Positions 48,214-58,384 of a DNA stretch of 64,000 bases are shown here, piece by piece. Positions within the stretch are counted from its first letter, which is position 1. Each line of letters starts with the position of its first letter. Both the position numbers and the translations under genes were made by a program. Under the pieces are notes generated by a model. The model did not search any database. It had not been told where the DNA came from and saw nothing but the letters and a program-made list of their open reading frames with translations. Source of the DNA: Isoetes taiwanensis (taxonomy: Eukaryota; Streptophyta; Lycopodiopsida; Isoetales; Isoetaceae); the NCBI GenBank assembly GCA_021234155.1, contig JAJEKV010000028.1, forward strand, positions 9,376,134 to 9,440,133, given 5' to 3'.

Positions 48214-49914
48214 TGTGACGTTCCAGCACAGTATATGCCCCCGGGATGTATACTATACTGCCTCGTCACGCGTACACACCACCTCGACTGACGTGTACGC
48301 CAACGTGTAGCTAGGCTAATAGCCCTAGGGGGCAACATGCAAGGAGTGCACATTTATTAATGTGCACATTAAACAATGTGCACATTCATTTAGATGCACA
48401 TTTTTCCATATGGCCACTTCATGCCAAGTGGGCCACACCCATGGGTGCAATTAATGTGCACATTTTCCAATGTACACATTCATTAATGTGCACACATTTC
48501 AATGTGGGCACATTTGGGTGCACACATTTCCATGTGGGCACATTTGGCCACCTAGCCCTTAAAGGCAAGTGGGCCCATTTCCAATTATCCCACATGCCAA
48601 AAGGGGATAATTGGAAACCCTAGCCAACCCCCTTGTCTATATAGGGTAGGAAACCCTAACTTGCCCAATTTCGATTCTAGGGTTTTAGAACTCTGTTTTG
48701 GCTGCCTCAACAGCCAAAACCGCCTCCCAGACTCTGCCTGAGAGGATTGCAGCATTAGTTTCCCTTGATTCAAGCGTTTCAGCAGGATGGTCGAGCTCAG
48801 GTCAGGAGGAGCCACTCAAGGATCAGGTATTTGGCCAATTAGATAGTCTAAACCCTATTTCAGTCATAGAATCAGTAGGTTTAGCCTATTAAATTGCCCA
48901 TAGCAGCCTTCTAGATCTCTAGATACCAGCCTCTAACTAAAGAACCTAACTCTATGATATAGATTAGATATAGTTCTTTAGTTCTGCTATGGTGTATATG
49001 GATGATGTATCTCTATGAACTCCTTGTATTGGGAAGGGGGGTAGAGACCTAAAGCTTGGTAGTAGATGCTCCTAGAGTAGCCTCTCTAGCACACTATAGA
49101 TTCGGCTGTGTACAAGAACCACACCCGGGTTGTGGGTGAAGGGGCCGACCCGGCTAAGAAGGAGGTTCATGTCCCGACTCTTGAAGCGATCCCTCGGTGT
49201 GTAAAGCCTACGGGGATCATTGTGATTAGGTCTCGATGGCTTGCCACCGCTGCGTGTGGGCAAGGCATGGGCTCGACACCCGTGAAGTGGTGTTCACTTT
49301 CCAAGTGGGTTCGGTCCGAATAAGGGCAAAGTGGCCCTCTAGTCACCTTGAGTCGGCATGTAGATCTCGGAGGGAGGGATCCCTACCGCCCCATCGGGCG
49401 GGAGGATGAACCCGAGGAATAGCCCTTTTGGCTATGCATCCGCGGGCTGATCAGTCCCAACACTTTTTCAGCCTACTCGCAAAGTGTGCACAGGAGGGGC
49501 GGATGGAGTGGACAACCCTATGCCATGTTCATATGCCAGCCAAATCCATTGTCATGAATTCTGTCTGCAATGAACTCTGGTGACCCAAGCCGTCAGTCAT
49601 CCCTTTGAGTCTGAGCCTTGGGTAGGATTCCCTATGTGATGTGCTGATCTTTGTCTATGCAGATATGTGGAGGACCATCCTTCGTGATGGTCATATGATG
49701 TTGATGTATGTGCTACTGACATGTATGTTTACGCTTCCGCAGCTAGGTAGGCCCTGAGGGAGACGGGGTACAATGACCCCTTCACTCTTCCCACTGGAAC
49801 CCGTCACGGTTGCAGTGTCATGTGGAGGGCCCTGTATTAGCATGGAGCTGGTATGGGGGATGAACTCCTGTTTGTATACGGTGAGTGCACCGTATACGAG
49901 TAGGGGACGTCACA
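48214..49914 (+). repeat. 3' LTR of the gypsy element
   Basis: Begins TGTGACGTTC and ends GGGGACGTCACA, followed by target copy GTATT (49915-49919). The same TGCACA-rich U3 and TATA region (about 48638) as the 5' LTR. Compared with the 5' copy, long identical runs alternate with clustered small indels, mostly around CG, CCGG or GCG. Confidence 0.93.
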
Positions 49915-51635
49915 GTATTCTTTGGACACGACTTTGGTTTTTTGGAGTTAAGCACATGAAAATAGCAGAATTGAGACATGAGTACATAATTTTATAGAGG
50001 TGGATGTACAAACACAAATTTAGTAAACGTAATAATAATAATTTCATTACTGTTTTTGTGTTATATCAATAATGGCAATCAATAATGAATGTCAATCAGT
50101 AGCCACAACATAAATCCGTCAGAGATCTAAATTAAAATCTTCTTCATTCTTCTTGCTGGTCTTAGCTTGATCAGACTCTATCTTTTCACCTTTCTCTGGT
50201 GACTTAGGCTTTTCTGTGTTGGTGGTTGCTTCCGGTATTGTAGCTAGAGCAACTTCTTTCAGCTCTGCAAATGTAGCTTCGTCTTCCAAAGAGCTTGTAA
50301 AAGGAGGCTGTATCTCCGAAGATGTCATCTTAGCAAAATCAGAATTAGACTTTGCCCCCAACTCTTGATTCTCGTCTGGTAGAGTTGGTAAGGCAGAAAG
50401 TCTCATCTTGATGAACTGTACAGCCTCCTTATCAATGTCAACAACCACACAATTTCAGCCCTTCTTAAGTGCGCAAGTAATCCTTGTATCAGAGCCAGAA
50501 AATGCGTCGAGCACCCAATCTCCTGGACGTGAGAACATGTCCAGAAGATGGTTAATCAGCTTCTGCGGCTTCTGGTAGTGATTCACTATTCTTCCTTGTG
50601 CACTAGGGTCTTGCAGCTTCTGTAACACAGCTGGAAACTCCAACACGTTTGAAAAGTTCTGGCACGCTGCTGTGTTGAAGTGTTCCATTGTACGTTTCCC
50701 ATCGAAACTTCAATAAGCCACATGGAGATATTCGACCTTACTCAGCAGTCGCGGGCCTCCACCATGGTAATTAATGTTTGTTTTGTACCTAAGAAACAAA
50801 AAAATAAAAAAGGATTTAAGTATAGCCAAAAGAAACGTATTCCGGAATAGAAACTCCTAACAAGAATTTAAAAATTCTACAATTGTCACTACAAAAAAAA
50901 AGAAGGTAATGAAAACAAAAGGACTTGTGTATTCTAGAATAAGTGCTTACCAAACCAGATTTTCATAACCAGCCTGCGCAGGCGAACCAAAATGATTCTT
51001 GAAGCTGGCTTCCACAAGGCCGGATTGCATGCTTGAGTGAAATACAACCAGCCTCCAATGTTTAGCCGTGGTAATTTGCTTTATACCGTCGATGAAAGCG
51101 TTAAACTCAGAGTTTTTAAATAGCTGGTTGTCGTAGCGGCTGTCTTTCAGCTTAAACCCATATGGAAGGTCAGCTATTACCAAGGTAAAATCTTGGTGCA
51201 ATCACCGTGTACTATACAGAACAGGTTATTTTGATCGTACATTGTAAAGCGTTCGTAGTCGGAGGGCATGCCTGTCCGCAAGAGTCCTCTCTTCTCGCGC
51301 TGTCCTGACCAGATGCATGAAGCCGTCCGGCAGGTCCTTGTTTTTCTTTTTGCTCTGCAAAGAAGAACGTCTTAGTAACAAGAAAAACAACAATATAAAA
51401 AACAATTCAACATACCCAGCCTTCAAAATTTGGCGCATGTTGGATAATCCTTTCGTCCGAGGTTGCGATAGGGTAAAGCTCTTTGCACCTTTCTCAGTTG
51501 TCGACATTTAACTGTTCCATTAAGCATGTTTGACATGTGATGACATTTTTCTGGCTGTAATATAATACAAACGTTTTAAGTAAGAAAACTAAAAAGGAAA
51601 GCAACAAGAAAGAATCAGTTAAACACTGTAAGCTA

Positions 51636-51863
51636 AAGTGTATTCCAGAATACACTTCGGCCCTTACACTGTAAGGCAAAGTGTATTCCGGAATACACCT
51701 TGTCTCTTGCGTGAGGGCCAAAGTGTAATCTGGAATACACCTTGTCTCTTGCGTGAGGGCCAAAGTGTATTCCGGAACACACTTTGCCTTACAGTGTGAG
51801 GGCCGAAGTGTATTCTGGAATACACTTTAGCGTGTGAGCCAAAGTGTATTTCGGAATACAATT
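51636..51863. repeat. Palindrome array 1 (six sites, ~42 bp spacing) in intron 3 of the methyltransferase gene
   Basis: Sites begin at 51636, 51679, 51721, 51763, 51806 and 51842 (spacings 43, 42, 42, 43, 36). The core is GTGTATTCYGGAATACAC with AA and TT outside. Mutations are few (for example GTGTAATCTGGAATACAC at site 3). Spacers of ~20 bp are also related to each other ('tgtctcttgcgtgagggcc' twice). It fills most of the intron 51555-51898. Confidence 0.92.
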
Positions 51864-53838
51864 CTTCCTATCAAACGAAAAACCCAAAGTGGCATTACTT
51901 GTGAAGCTCCTTAGACATTTCTTCTAGTGTAAATTCCTTATCCACAACCTTTTGCAGTAGCCTTTCTAGTATGTCCATATATGTGAAGCCCTGCATTTCT
52001 CGCCAAACAGTTATTGTCATTTCCTTTTTGGGGACGTCGGATCCTTTTTTCTTTTCGGAGACCTTTCCTTTGCTTTTCAAATCACCACGCTCGAACATGG
52101 TGAAGATTTCGTTTTGGAGGTCCCAAATCTGCAGAGAAAAAAGCGATGTCAGTGGGAGGGTTGCAGGGGTATTCCAGAATACAAAAGAAACTTACTCTGT
52201 CGTCTCTGAAGGCTAGTTGGAACCAGTTGTCATGTGGTATTAGAGACTGCCGTTTGTTAGCCTCGTCATATTTGAGGCAGCACTCCACAGCACATGCTTC
52301 CTTCAGTTCCAGAGAGTATTGTGGTTTCTTTAAATCATCTCCATATTTTTCTTTAAATATAACATATTCCCTGCGCATGAACCTGATTTTGTCCACGAAA
52401 CTCATTTTAAGCTTATATTCGTTGTCAACATTGTGTGTGTTGGCAACGATTTTGGCTTCTTCGTCTGTCAGACTACAGTAAACAGCGCAGAGCACAGAGA
52501 GATATCTTGGATTGTTTTTCTCTTTGTACAACTGCCTCCTTGCTTTGAAACTGTGGTTTCCCCCAAGGACATAGTGCATGTAGGTGTTTGCATTTTCTTT
52601 GTCGTAGTCCTTGGGGTCCATGCACTGGGATCTGTCAACAAGAACAACAATTGGAGCAACATGGGCGTTGGGGTTGCTCCTTATTTTGTCCTTCAGATTT
52701 CTTAGATGGTCAGCATAGATTTTGCGAACCTGAAGGGGGCGCTCACCATCTTCATTCTTCGGTGGCAACCTCATGGAAGTTACTGGCAAGTATATTACAC
52801 CTTGCACATACTTTTTCTGATTTATTTCTTCCATCCTCTCCGAGGTCTTGTCCACCTTTTTTTCTTTAATGGCCACCCCAGGTGCCTTGCCCTTTCCCTT
52901 CTTCTTTTTTGATTGTTCCTCGGGGATTTCTGCAATTTCAAGCTGCTGAACCTTCCGCTTCTTTAATTCCTTAGCGGCTATGGTGTCTCTTGGCCTGCTA
53001 AGTTTCTTTGGCGGCACTGGAGGGACTTCCTGTTCTTGTTCTTGGGAACCTCCATCTGAAGACCTCCCTGAAGTACTAGGAGAAGGTGATGATCCTGATC
53101 TATCTGCATCTGAATGCTCGGACTCACTGACAGGAAAGTCCTCGCTCGTACTAGCACAAAGCTGTCTAATTAGTGAAGACAGGCTTCGTTTGGTCCTGTA
53201 GTGTGAAAAAAATTTGTACAGTGCCTGTGGTTGCACACTGACAATCCGAAAGCTTGCGATGTCTACAACAATGAAGCCTTGGGAGGTCTTGAAGGATAGC
53301 CTCCCCACCTGTCCTCCTTGTCCAGCAACCTCGGAGACTTCTTTTATTGTACCCAGGTTAAGGAACTCGGAGTCCGCATATCGTTTGTTGCCAGCACTCT
53401 TGCAAACGTGTAAAAACGTCAGCGTGTTGTACTTTCCACCCGCACCCCTGGTTACGAACCACTGTGTTTGGAAATTTTCATATATAGCAGGCTCGTCCGT
53501 GTCAGCGGTGTGCTTCTGAGGGTGTGGTCGCCTGAGCTTAAGTGTTTTTTTTTTTTTGCCCTCTTGCTTCCTTCTTCCCTGCCATTGAAACGTTTAAAAC
53601 AACAATGTTAAGACAGTAAACGGGATAAAAACTGTATTCCAGAATAACTTTTGCTAATATTCAGATCTAAAGTCCAGCAAAAAACAGAAAAACAAGCAAA
53701 AATAATATATCTTCAACACGATTTTTCATGGTTTGATTGGACTAAAAAGTTGTATGTTCAACCTAAAAGGTGGTTTGTTTGAGCAAAAAAGTGACATGTT
53801 TATGCCAAAAAAACAAATGTTTTCACACAAGAAGGCTA

Positions 53839-54153
53839 AAGTGTATTCTGGAATACACTTTGCTCACACAGGAAGGCTAAAGTGTATTCCGGAATACACT
53901 TTGCACTTCAGGAGAAGTGCAAAGTGTATTCTGGAATACACTTTGCTTTTGATTGAAGGTCAAAGTGTATTCCGGAATACACTTTGCTCTTCGCCCGAAG
54001 GGGAAAGTGTATTCCAGACTTTCCCCTTCAAGCGAAGAGCAAAGTGTATTCCGGAATACACTATACACTTTGCCCTTCTTCAGTGGGGAAAGTGTATTCC
54101 AGAATACACTTTGGGCTTGGCCAAAAGCCCAAAGTGTATTCCGGAATACACTT
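53839..54153. repeat. Palindrome array 2 (eight sites, ~42 bp spacing) in intron 1 of the methyltransferase gene
   Basis: Sites begin at 53839, 53880, 53922, 53963, 54005 (right half deleted), 54042, 54090 and 54132. Spacings are 41, 42, 41, 42, 37, 48, 42. Same core as array 1, central dinucleotide CCGG or CTGG/CCAG. Spacers are themselves inverted repeats, for example TTTGCACTTC-agga-GAAGTGCAAA and CTTTGGGCTT...AAGCCCAAAG. The array lies in the intron 53579-54214. Confidence 0.92.
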
Positions 54154-54368
54154 TGGCCTACAAAAGTAAATCAACAAACACACGAAAGATGTACTATGTA
54201 CTTTACATGCTTACCTGTCCATTATTTTCGCTATGTAAATCGGAATACAGCAAAGCGATGAAGGTTGGAAGGCGCTCGGACTGGCGACTAAAACTCTGAA
54301 TGCGGAATACGTAACTGAGGCACTCAAATTTCCTTTTTAAAGGTAGACCAATGTCAATTGTGTTTTTC

Positions 54369-54500
54369 TATGTGATGTGGAATACGTCTTGTCCATACAC
54401 TCTGGACAAGTGTATTCTGGAATAGCATCCATGCAAACAGGCAGCAAATGCTGAACACAAAATAGTATTTCGGAATAGCATTATTCTCGAATACTTGTGA
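54369..54500. promoter_or_regulatory. Shared divergent promoter region with single palindromes
   Basis: Between the two genes of the DNA transposon are further copies or half copies of the array motif: GTGTATTCTGGAATAGC (54410-54426), AGTATTTCGGAATAGC (54464-54479), TTATTCTCGAATACTTG (54481-54497), and half sites at 54374-54385 and 54303-54311. Other single copies are in introns at 50836, 50926, 52167 and 53631. Their position suggests regulation of both genes by whatever binds the arrays. Confidence 0.55.
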
Positions 54501-54538
54501 GTTAGTAACAAGACGACAATTTTTTGCCGTTGTTTAAC

Positions 54539-57500
54539 ATGGTTAACCGCTTCGTGAACAAACTTCCACCATCATTTGTTTGCTCAAGTACCTCCACTTC
54601 AGATGGAACACAAGACGGAGATGCTTCTTCAACTCCTACCTCGACAAGATCTTTGTTGCTTCTCGAAGATACTCCGAGTCCAGTAACTAGTAGACTGCCA
54701 CCACCTTTCCAACCCTCTCCAAGCCCAGTAGGAAACCGGCTACCACCTCCTTTCATTGCCTCACCTGTTGCACGTAGCAATCTTCCACCACCATTTGTAC
54801 CATCCCCTGACACTACACAGGCTCGACCTCAGTAAATTTTTCGAAACAGACTACCTCAGCCATTTGTAGTTTCTCCTTCTTCACTTACACAAACAAGGAA
54901 TACAGCACGTTCCGAAGACTGCGAGATTGTCCATCGCTTGTCCCACCACGATTTCACTACAAATGAAGACGACCTTGCAACATCTACTCCTCTTCACACA
55001 ACTGTGGTGACACATGGGTTTGCAGAATTTCAGTCGGCTATAAGAGACATGTTTGACCGAACTCCTTGTGAAGAAGCTGCAACAACTTTCGCTGGCACAT
55101 CATATGGTGGCCCATCGCCTTCTTTCAACACTGTACCTCCGCCTTATCCGGGTACAGCTTCACGTGGTTTGTTCTCCACTATAAGCACACCACTAAGGGT
55201 AGAGGAGGTCACCCCCAGAGTAGAACTCTCTTCAGAAGATGAAGACACCAACGAGGTGCAGCGAGATTACACATTCTCTAGCCAGTCCACCAAGAAATTC
55301 AAGGTGGATTATGGTTTGAGAGCATGCTCCTCTGTAAAAAGAAGAAACCTTATGGACGAGCATAAAATGAGAAGACTTTTAAGAAGTAAATGCCGCTCAT
55401 TGGGTTGCATCAACAAATTTAACATGTCTAAGTTACGAGCAATTAGAGACAACTACAGTTCAATGACATTGGCTGACCAGAATGCCTACTTGGCCTATCA
55501 TGTAAGACCAGACCGCAACACCTTCTTGCACTACATTAACTGTGAAGAAGTTTGCCAAAAATGCTTTATGGTTGTCCACCATTTAGGGTCCACCAGAATG
55601 TCTAGAATACACAAAAGATTGGACAAAAATCTAGCAATTGATGATCATTGTGGACCAAGAAGGGTTGTAACTATGCATGCCCTTGCTGCTGTATCATGGA
55701 TGGAGAAATATTTTAGAGAAACATGTGAGAAGCTACCTAACAGCAACATGTATCATTTGACTGATAACATCACCAAAAAGGATGTTTTTAATGAGTACAA
55801 AGAGACTTGCACTCAGCTTCAGCACATCTCTTACTCACACTTCACTAGACTGTGGAAAAGTGAATTCGGGCTTGTGAAAATTCCCAGGAGACATAGAATG
55901 TTTGTTTGCTCAAGGTGTACAGAATTAAAGAGTCAACGAGAAACTGCAAAGACAGAGGTCAAAAGAAGTAAGATGTTCTCCAATCTCTCACTTGTTTTAA
56001 GGAAAATTCTTTGACCTGATTTCTTCTACAGATATTGTGCAACAGAACCTTGCCAGACATCGTGAACAACAAGCAGCAGAGAGAAGAAAGCTTGCCAAGC
56101 ACAGAAAAAAAGCTCTTGAACGTCCACTGCAATATATGTCTGTTGTGATTGATGGAATGGATCAAAAAAAAACTACTCTACCGCATTTCTTGAACATTCC
56201 TAAAGATGTGCAAGAGGAATGTTTTGTTAAGGTCCACCTTGTAGGAGCTATGCTCTTCAAAGGAAGTCTAAAGTGCAAAGTATTTTTGACATATCCAAAC
56301 TTGCATGGTGACCCGAACCTCACAATTACAATTCTTAACAAGGTCCTGTGCGAGCAAGAGCAATTACCACCAGTGCTTTACCTGCAACTTGACAATACTA
56401 CAAGGGAGAACAAGAACCAAACACTCTTTGCGTACTGTGCCATGTTAGTGGAGCTAGGAATCTTTAGAAAAGTGAAGCTCAGTTTCTTACTTGTAGGACA
56501 CACTCATGATCAGATTGACCAAATGTTCAGCAGATTTTCTGTGCGCCTTAGAAGGAAGAAGGCTTTTTCTCTTCCTACTTTAGTTCGAATTATTGAAGAT
56601 TCTTACACTCCCATTCCAGTGATTGAGCTTCTTAAAGAGACTGCTGACTTCAGAGAGTTTATTTTCTCTCAACGTTCAGACAGAGAACAAGCTGTGAACA
56701 AGTTGAATGATCTCACCTTCCAACATCACATCAAGTTCTACTTGAAGGATGACCAAAGCTTCTTACAGGGGAAGAAGTATACCACAACTAAGGACTGGAG
56801 TCCACCAGAGGGATTACGCTTCCTTAAATATATTCCAGACATTTCCTTCATAGAACGTGCTGAGCAACTTCCTCTCAAAAATCCTAAGGAGTCCACGCAG
56901 AAGAAAAGTACCCCTCTATCATCCTTAAAAGCCATTGAAAATGGAATTTCCTCAGGCTTTAAGTACTTCTTAGAAGAAGATCGGATGTGGAGGAGTAATT
57001 TCTTTCTCGAACAGAAACTTGTTGTACAAAATATAGCTCTAAGACAGTTGCAAGAACCATTTCAATGGCCTAACACCTTCCATCAACCCCAGCACCAAGC
57101 AAGTCCAAGCAATGCTACATTAGCATATGCAGTAGAAGAAGACGAGGATCGAGTCATGTACCTCGGGCCAAGACGCAGGAATGAGCCTCAAGGTAATATC
57201 ACAGAGATTACCAAAGGTATGCTAATTGCTCTTCCAACTGAGGAGGATGACAAAGGTCGACCTTTCTGGATAGCAAAAGTGCTTGACACAGTCAAGGAAG
57301 AAGGCTTAGTCACTAAACTCAAGATTCATTGGCTTGCAACACGCTCAGAAAATGCTTTTGAAGGTAGATATGAGTTAGAAATGAGAAGCCAAAGAAAAGG
57401 GAGAAAGTCCAAGAAGGTGGGTTGTAGGGATGAGCTGAACCTTAATGACGTGACTATATTGTGCTATGATTTTAAATTGAAATCTGACAATCGTCTACGT

Positions 57501-57722
57501 CAGAGGACTATCACTTTGCTTAAAAAAGCTTGTAATTACGAGGAAGAGGATGAAGAAGGTGGTGACAATGCTTCACCATCTGTTGATAGTGATGAGGAAG
57601 ATAACTCAAGCACTTCCTCGAGTGACAGTGAAAAAAGTGAAGGTGATGAGGATGGCATAAATGAATATGATGACGTCCTGGATCCCTCTCTCATCACTCC
57701 TCACACTTTTGTACATAACTGA
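54539..57722 (+). pseudogene. DUF7869-like candidate transposase with chromatin-reader-like C-terminus; one premature stop
   Basis: ATG at 54539. One intron, 55968-56031 (gtaag...ctacag), whose removal keeps the frame. About 1,040 codons to the TGA at 57720-57722. N-terminus: repeats of (N/S)RLPPPF with PSP spacers, extending past an in-frame TAA at 54833-54835. Middle: VCQKCFMVVHHLG and CSRCTELK, zinc-finger-like. Core: VVIDGMDQKKT (Asp at 56151), LQLDNTTRENKN (56391-56410) and LLVGHTHDQIDQMFSRF (56485-56535), the pattern I associate with DUF7869 proteins and, by inference, an RNase-H-like DDE/D transposase. C-terminus: GMLIALP...FWIAKVLDT...KIHWL, Tudor/BAH-like, then an acidic Ser-rich tail. 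Divergent from the methyltransferase gene, inside the same TIRs. The single stop suggests recent decay. Confidence 0.75.
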
Positions 57723-58064
57723 GTCTTAGAAAAAGACTGTAAATTTTGCATGTGAATGTGAAGATTCTATCTTCAAATTTTGAGAATACTACAGTTTCAG
57801 TTACAGACTTACTTCAATTTTTTGTTAAATATTTTATCCTCTGAAATGTGAGTTTCTCTCTTACAACATACTTCAAGAACATTTTATTTTTTTTAGAAAA
57901 GTGACACTTTAAAAAAGTCAATTCTTTCGTTGCACAAAAAAATTAGTCATTGGGGGGGTCAAAAAAATTGATGCATCCTTTTTTTTTAACCTCGTTTTAC
58001 CCCCTTTTGTAAAAAAAAGGGAATCTTTGAGGAATATTCCTTTTGATCTCGTTTTGATGATTTG
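57723..58064. other. Right subterminal region of the DNA transposon
   Basis: A/T-rich with homopolymer runs. Contains the complement of the subterminal CAAAGATTCC (58020-58029) and a palindrome AGGAATATTCCT (58030-58041), reminiscent of the half-site GGAATA of the arrays. Confidence 0.6.
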
Positions 58065-58090
58065 CTCCCGTTTAATACGCAATCTTGTTT
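58065..58090 (-). repeat. Right terminal inverted repeat of the DNA transposon
   Basis: The reverse complement begins AAACAAGATTGCGTATTAAA and continues CGGGAG, pairing with 26391-26416 with about three mismatches. Confidence 0.7.
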
Positions 58091-58384
58091 TCATCTCCGT
58101 GTGTTTGATCTTGTCTGCATAGGCTTTGCCCTTGTAGTGCCGAATGCCAGCTTATTTTCTTTTCTAGTTCCCATCTGTGTCGGTTTCACTTCCTATTTTG
58201 ATTCTACCCTTTGAGTGCCGCACCCAGTCAATTTTCTCTTTTGTTAATTCCATCTGTGCACATCCTATTGTTGGCTCGTTTCCTTGCCTTATTCTGCCTG
58301 CCCTACTATTTTCCGGCTGTATTTAGCATTTGCCCTAAATGCTCATATTCGATCAACGATCCTTTTCTTGTCAAGTCAATCTAA

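Larger units (their letters stand above)
26544..49914 (+). mobile_element. Ty3/gypsy chromovirus-type LTR retrotransposon with nested Helitrons
   Basis: Long LTRs at 26544-28239 and 48214-49914 both begin TGTGACGTTC; the 3' copy ends ACGTCACA. The flanking 5-mers are GTATT at 26539-26543 and GTATT at 49915-49919, a textbook target duplication. A primer-binding site follows the 5' LTR and a purine-rich tract precedes the 3' LTR. Order inside: leader with two accessory gene-like units, gag, zinc knuckle, protease, RT, RNase H, integrase, chromodomain. Four Helitrons (together ~10.0 kb) lie within, so the element was ~13.4 kb. The pol frame has several single-base shifts. It inserted into the left end of the DNA transposon. 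Confidence 0.93.
50119..54367 (-). pseudogene. ParB-like domain + CxxC + beta-class N4/N6 DNA methyltransferase, spliced, with lesions
   Basis: Exons (minus strand): 54367-54215 (no Met seen, so an earlier exon or start is missing), 53578-52196, 52128-51899, 51554-51416, 51354-50951, 50788-50119; introns are GT-AG. Exon 2: novel N-terminal region, Ser-rich linker, two basic NLS-like clusters, then ParB-like text (52804-52408) with APIVVLVD and VLGGNHSFKARRQLY. Exon 4: TCQTC pair. Exon 5: HGDCTKIL and motif IV ADLPYGF. Exon 6: QKPQKLINHLLDMF, GDWVLDAFSGSDT (motif I; the usual second Gly is Asp), CVVVDIDKEA. Order IV then I marks the beta class, which methylates adenine N6 or cytosine N4. Lesions: TGA at 50710-50712 and 50455-50457, frame changes near 51495, 51265 and 51195. 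The fusion resembles phage and bacterial ParB-methylases. This copy is probably inactive. Confidence 0.75.
26391..58090. mobile_element. DNA transposon with TIRs carrying ParB/methyltransferase and DUF7869 genes, split by a gypsy element
   Basis: The ends are inverted: the left reads CAAGGTTGCAAATTAAACGG at 26394, and the right, on the minus strand from 58087, reads CAAGATTGCGTATTAAACGG. A second inverted pair, CAAAGATTCC, lies at 26436-26445 and (as complement) 58020-58029. The 23.4 kb gypsy insertion with its GTATT duplication lies 153 bp inside the left end. Without it the element is ~8.3 kb. It has two divergent genes filling it almost end to end: a methyltransferase gene ending ~200 bp from the gypsy junction, and a DUF7869 gene ending ~370 bp from the right end. 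TTTCA occurs beside both ends and may be a 5 bp target duplication, though off by one base in my alignment. Superfamily unassigned. Confidence 0.7.

Noticed and set aside
51636-54153. CRISPR-like array (regular repeats and spacers)
   Set aside because: The repeats are full palindromes, the spacers are related to each other and themselves inverted repeats, and the setting is a eukaryotic intron.
54502-54813. Gly-rich minus-strand frame as a first exon of the methyltransferase gene
   Set aside because: It is the antisense of the LPPPF-repeat N-terminus of the DUF7869 gene, whose plus-strand reading is the more sensible one.
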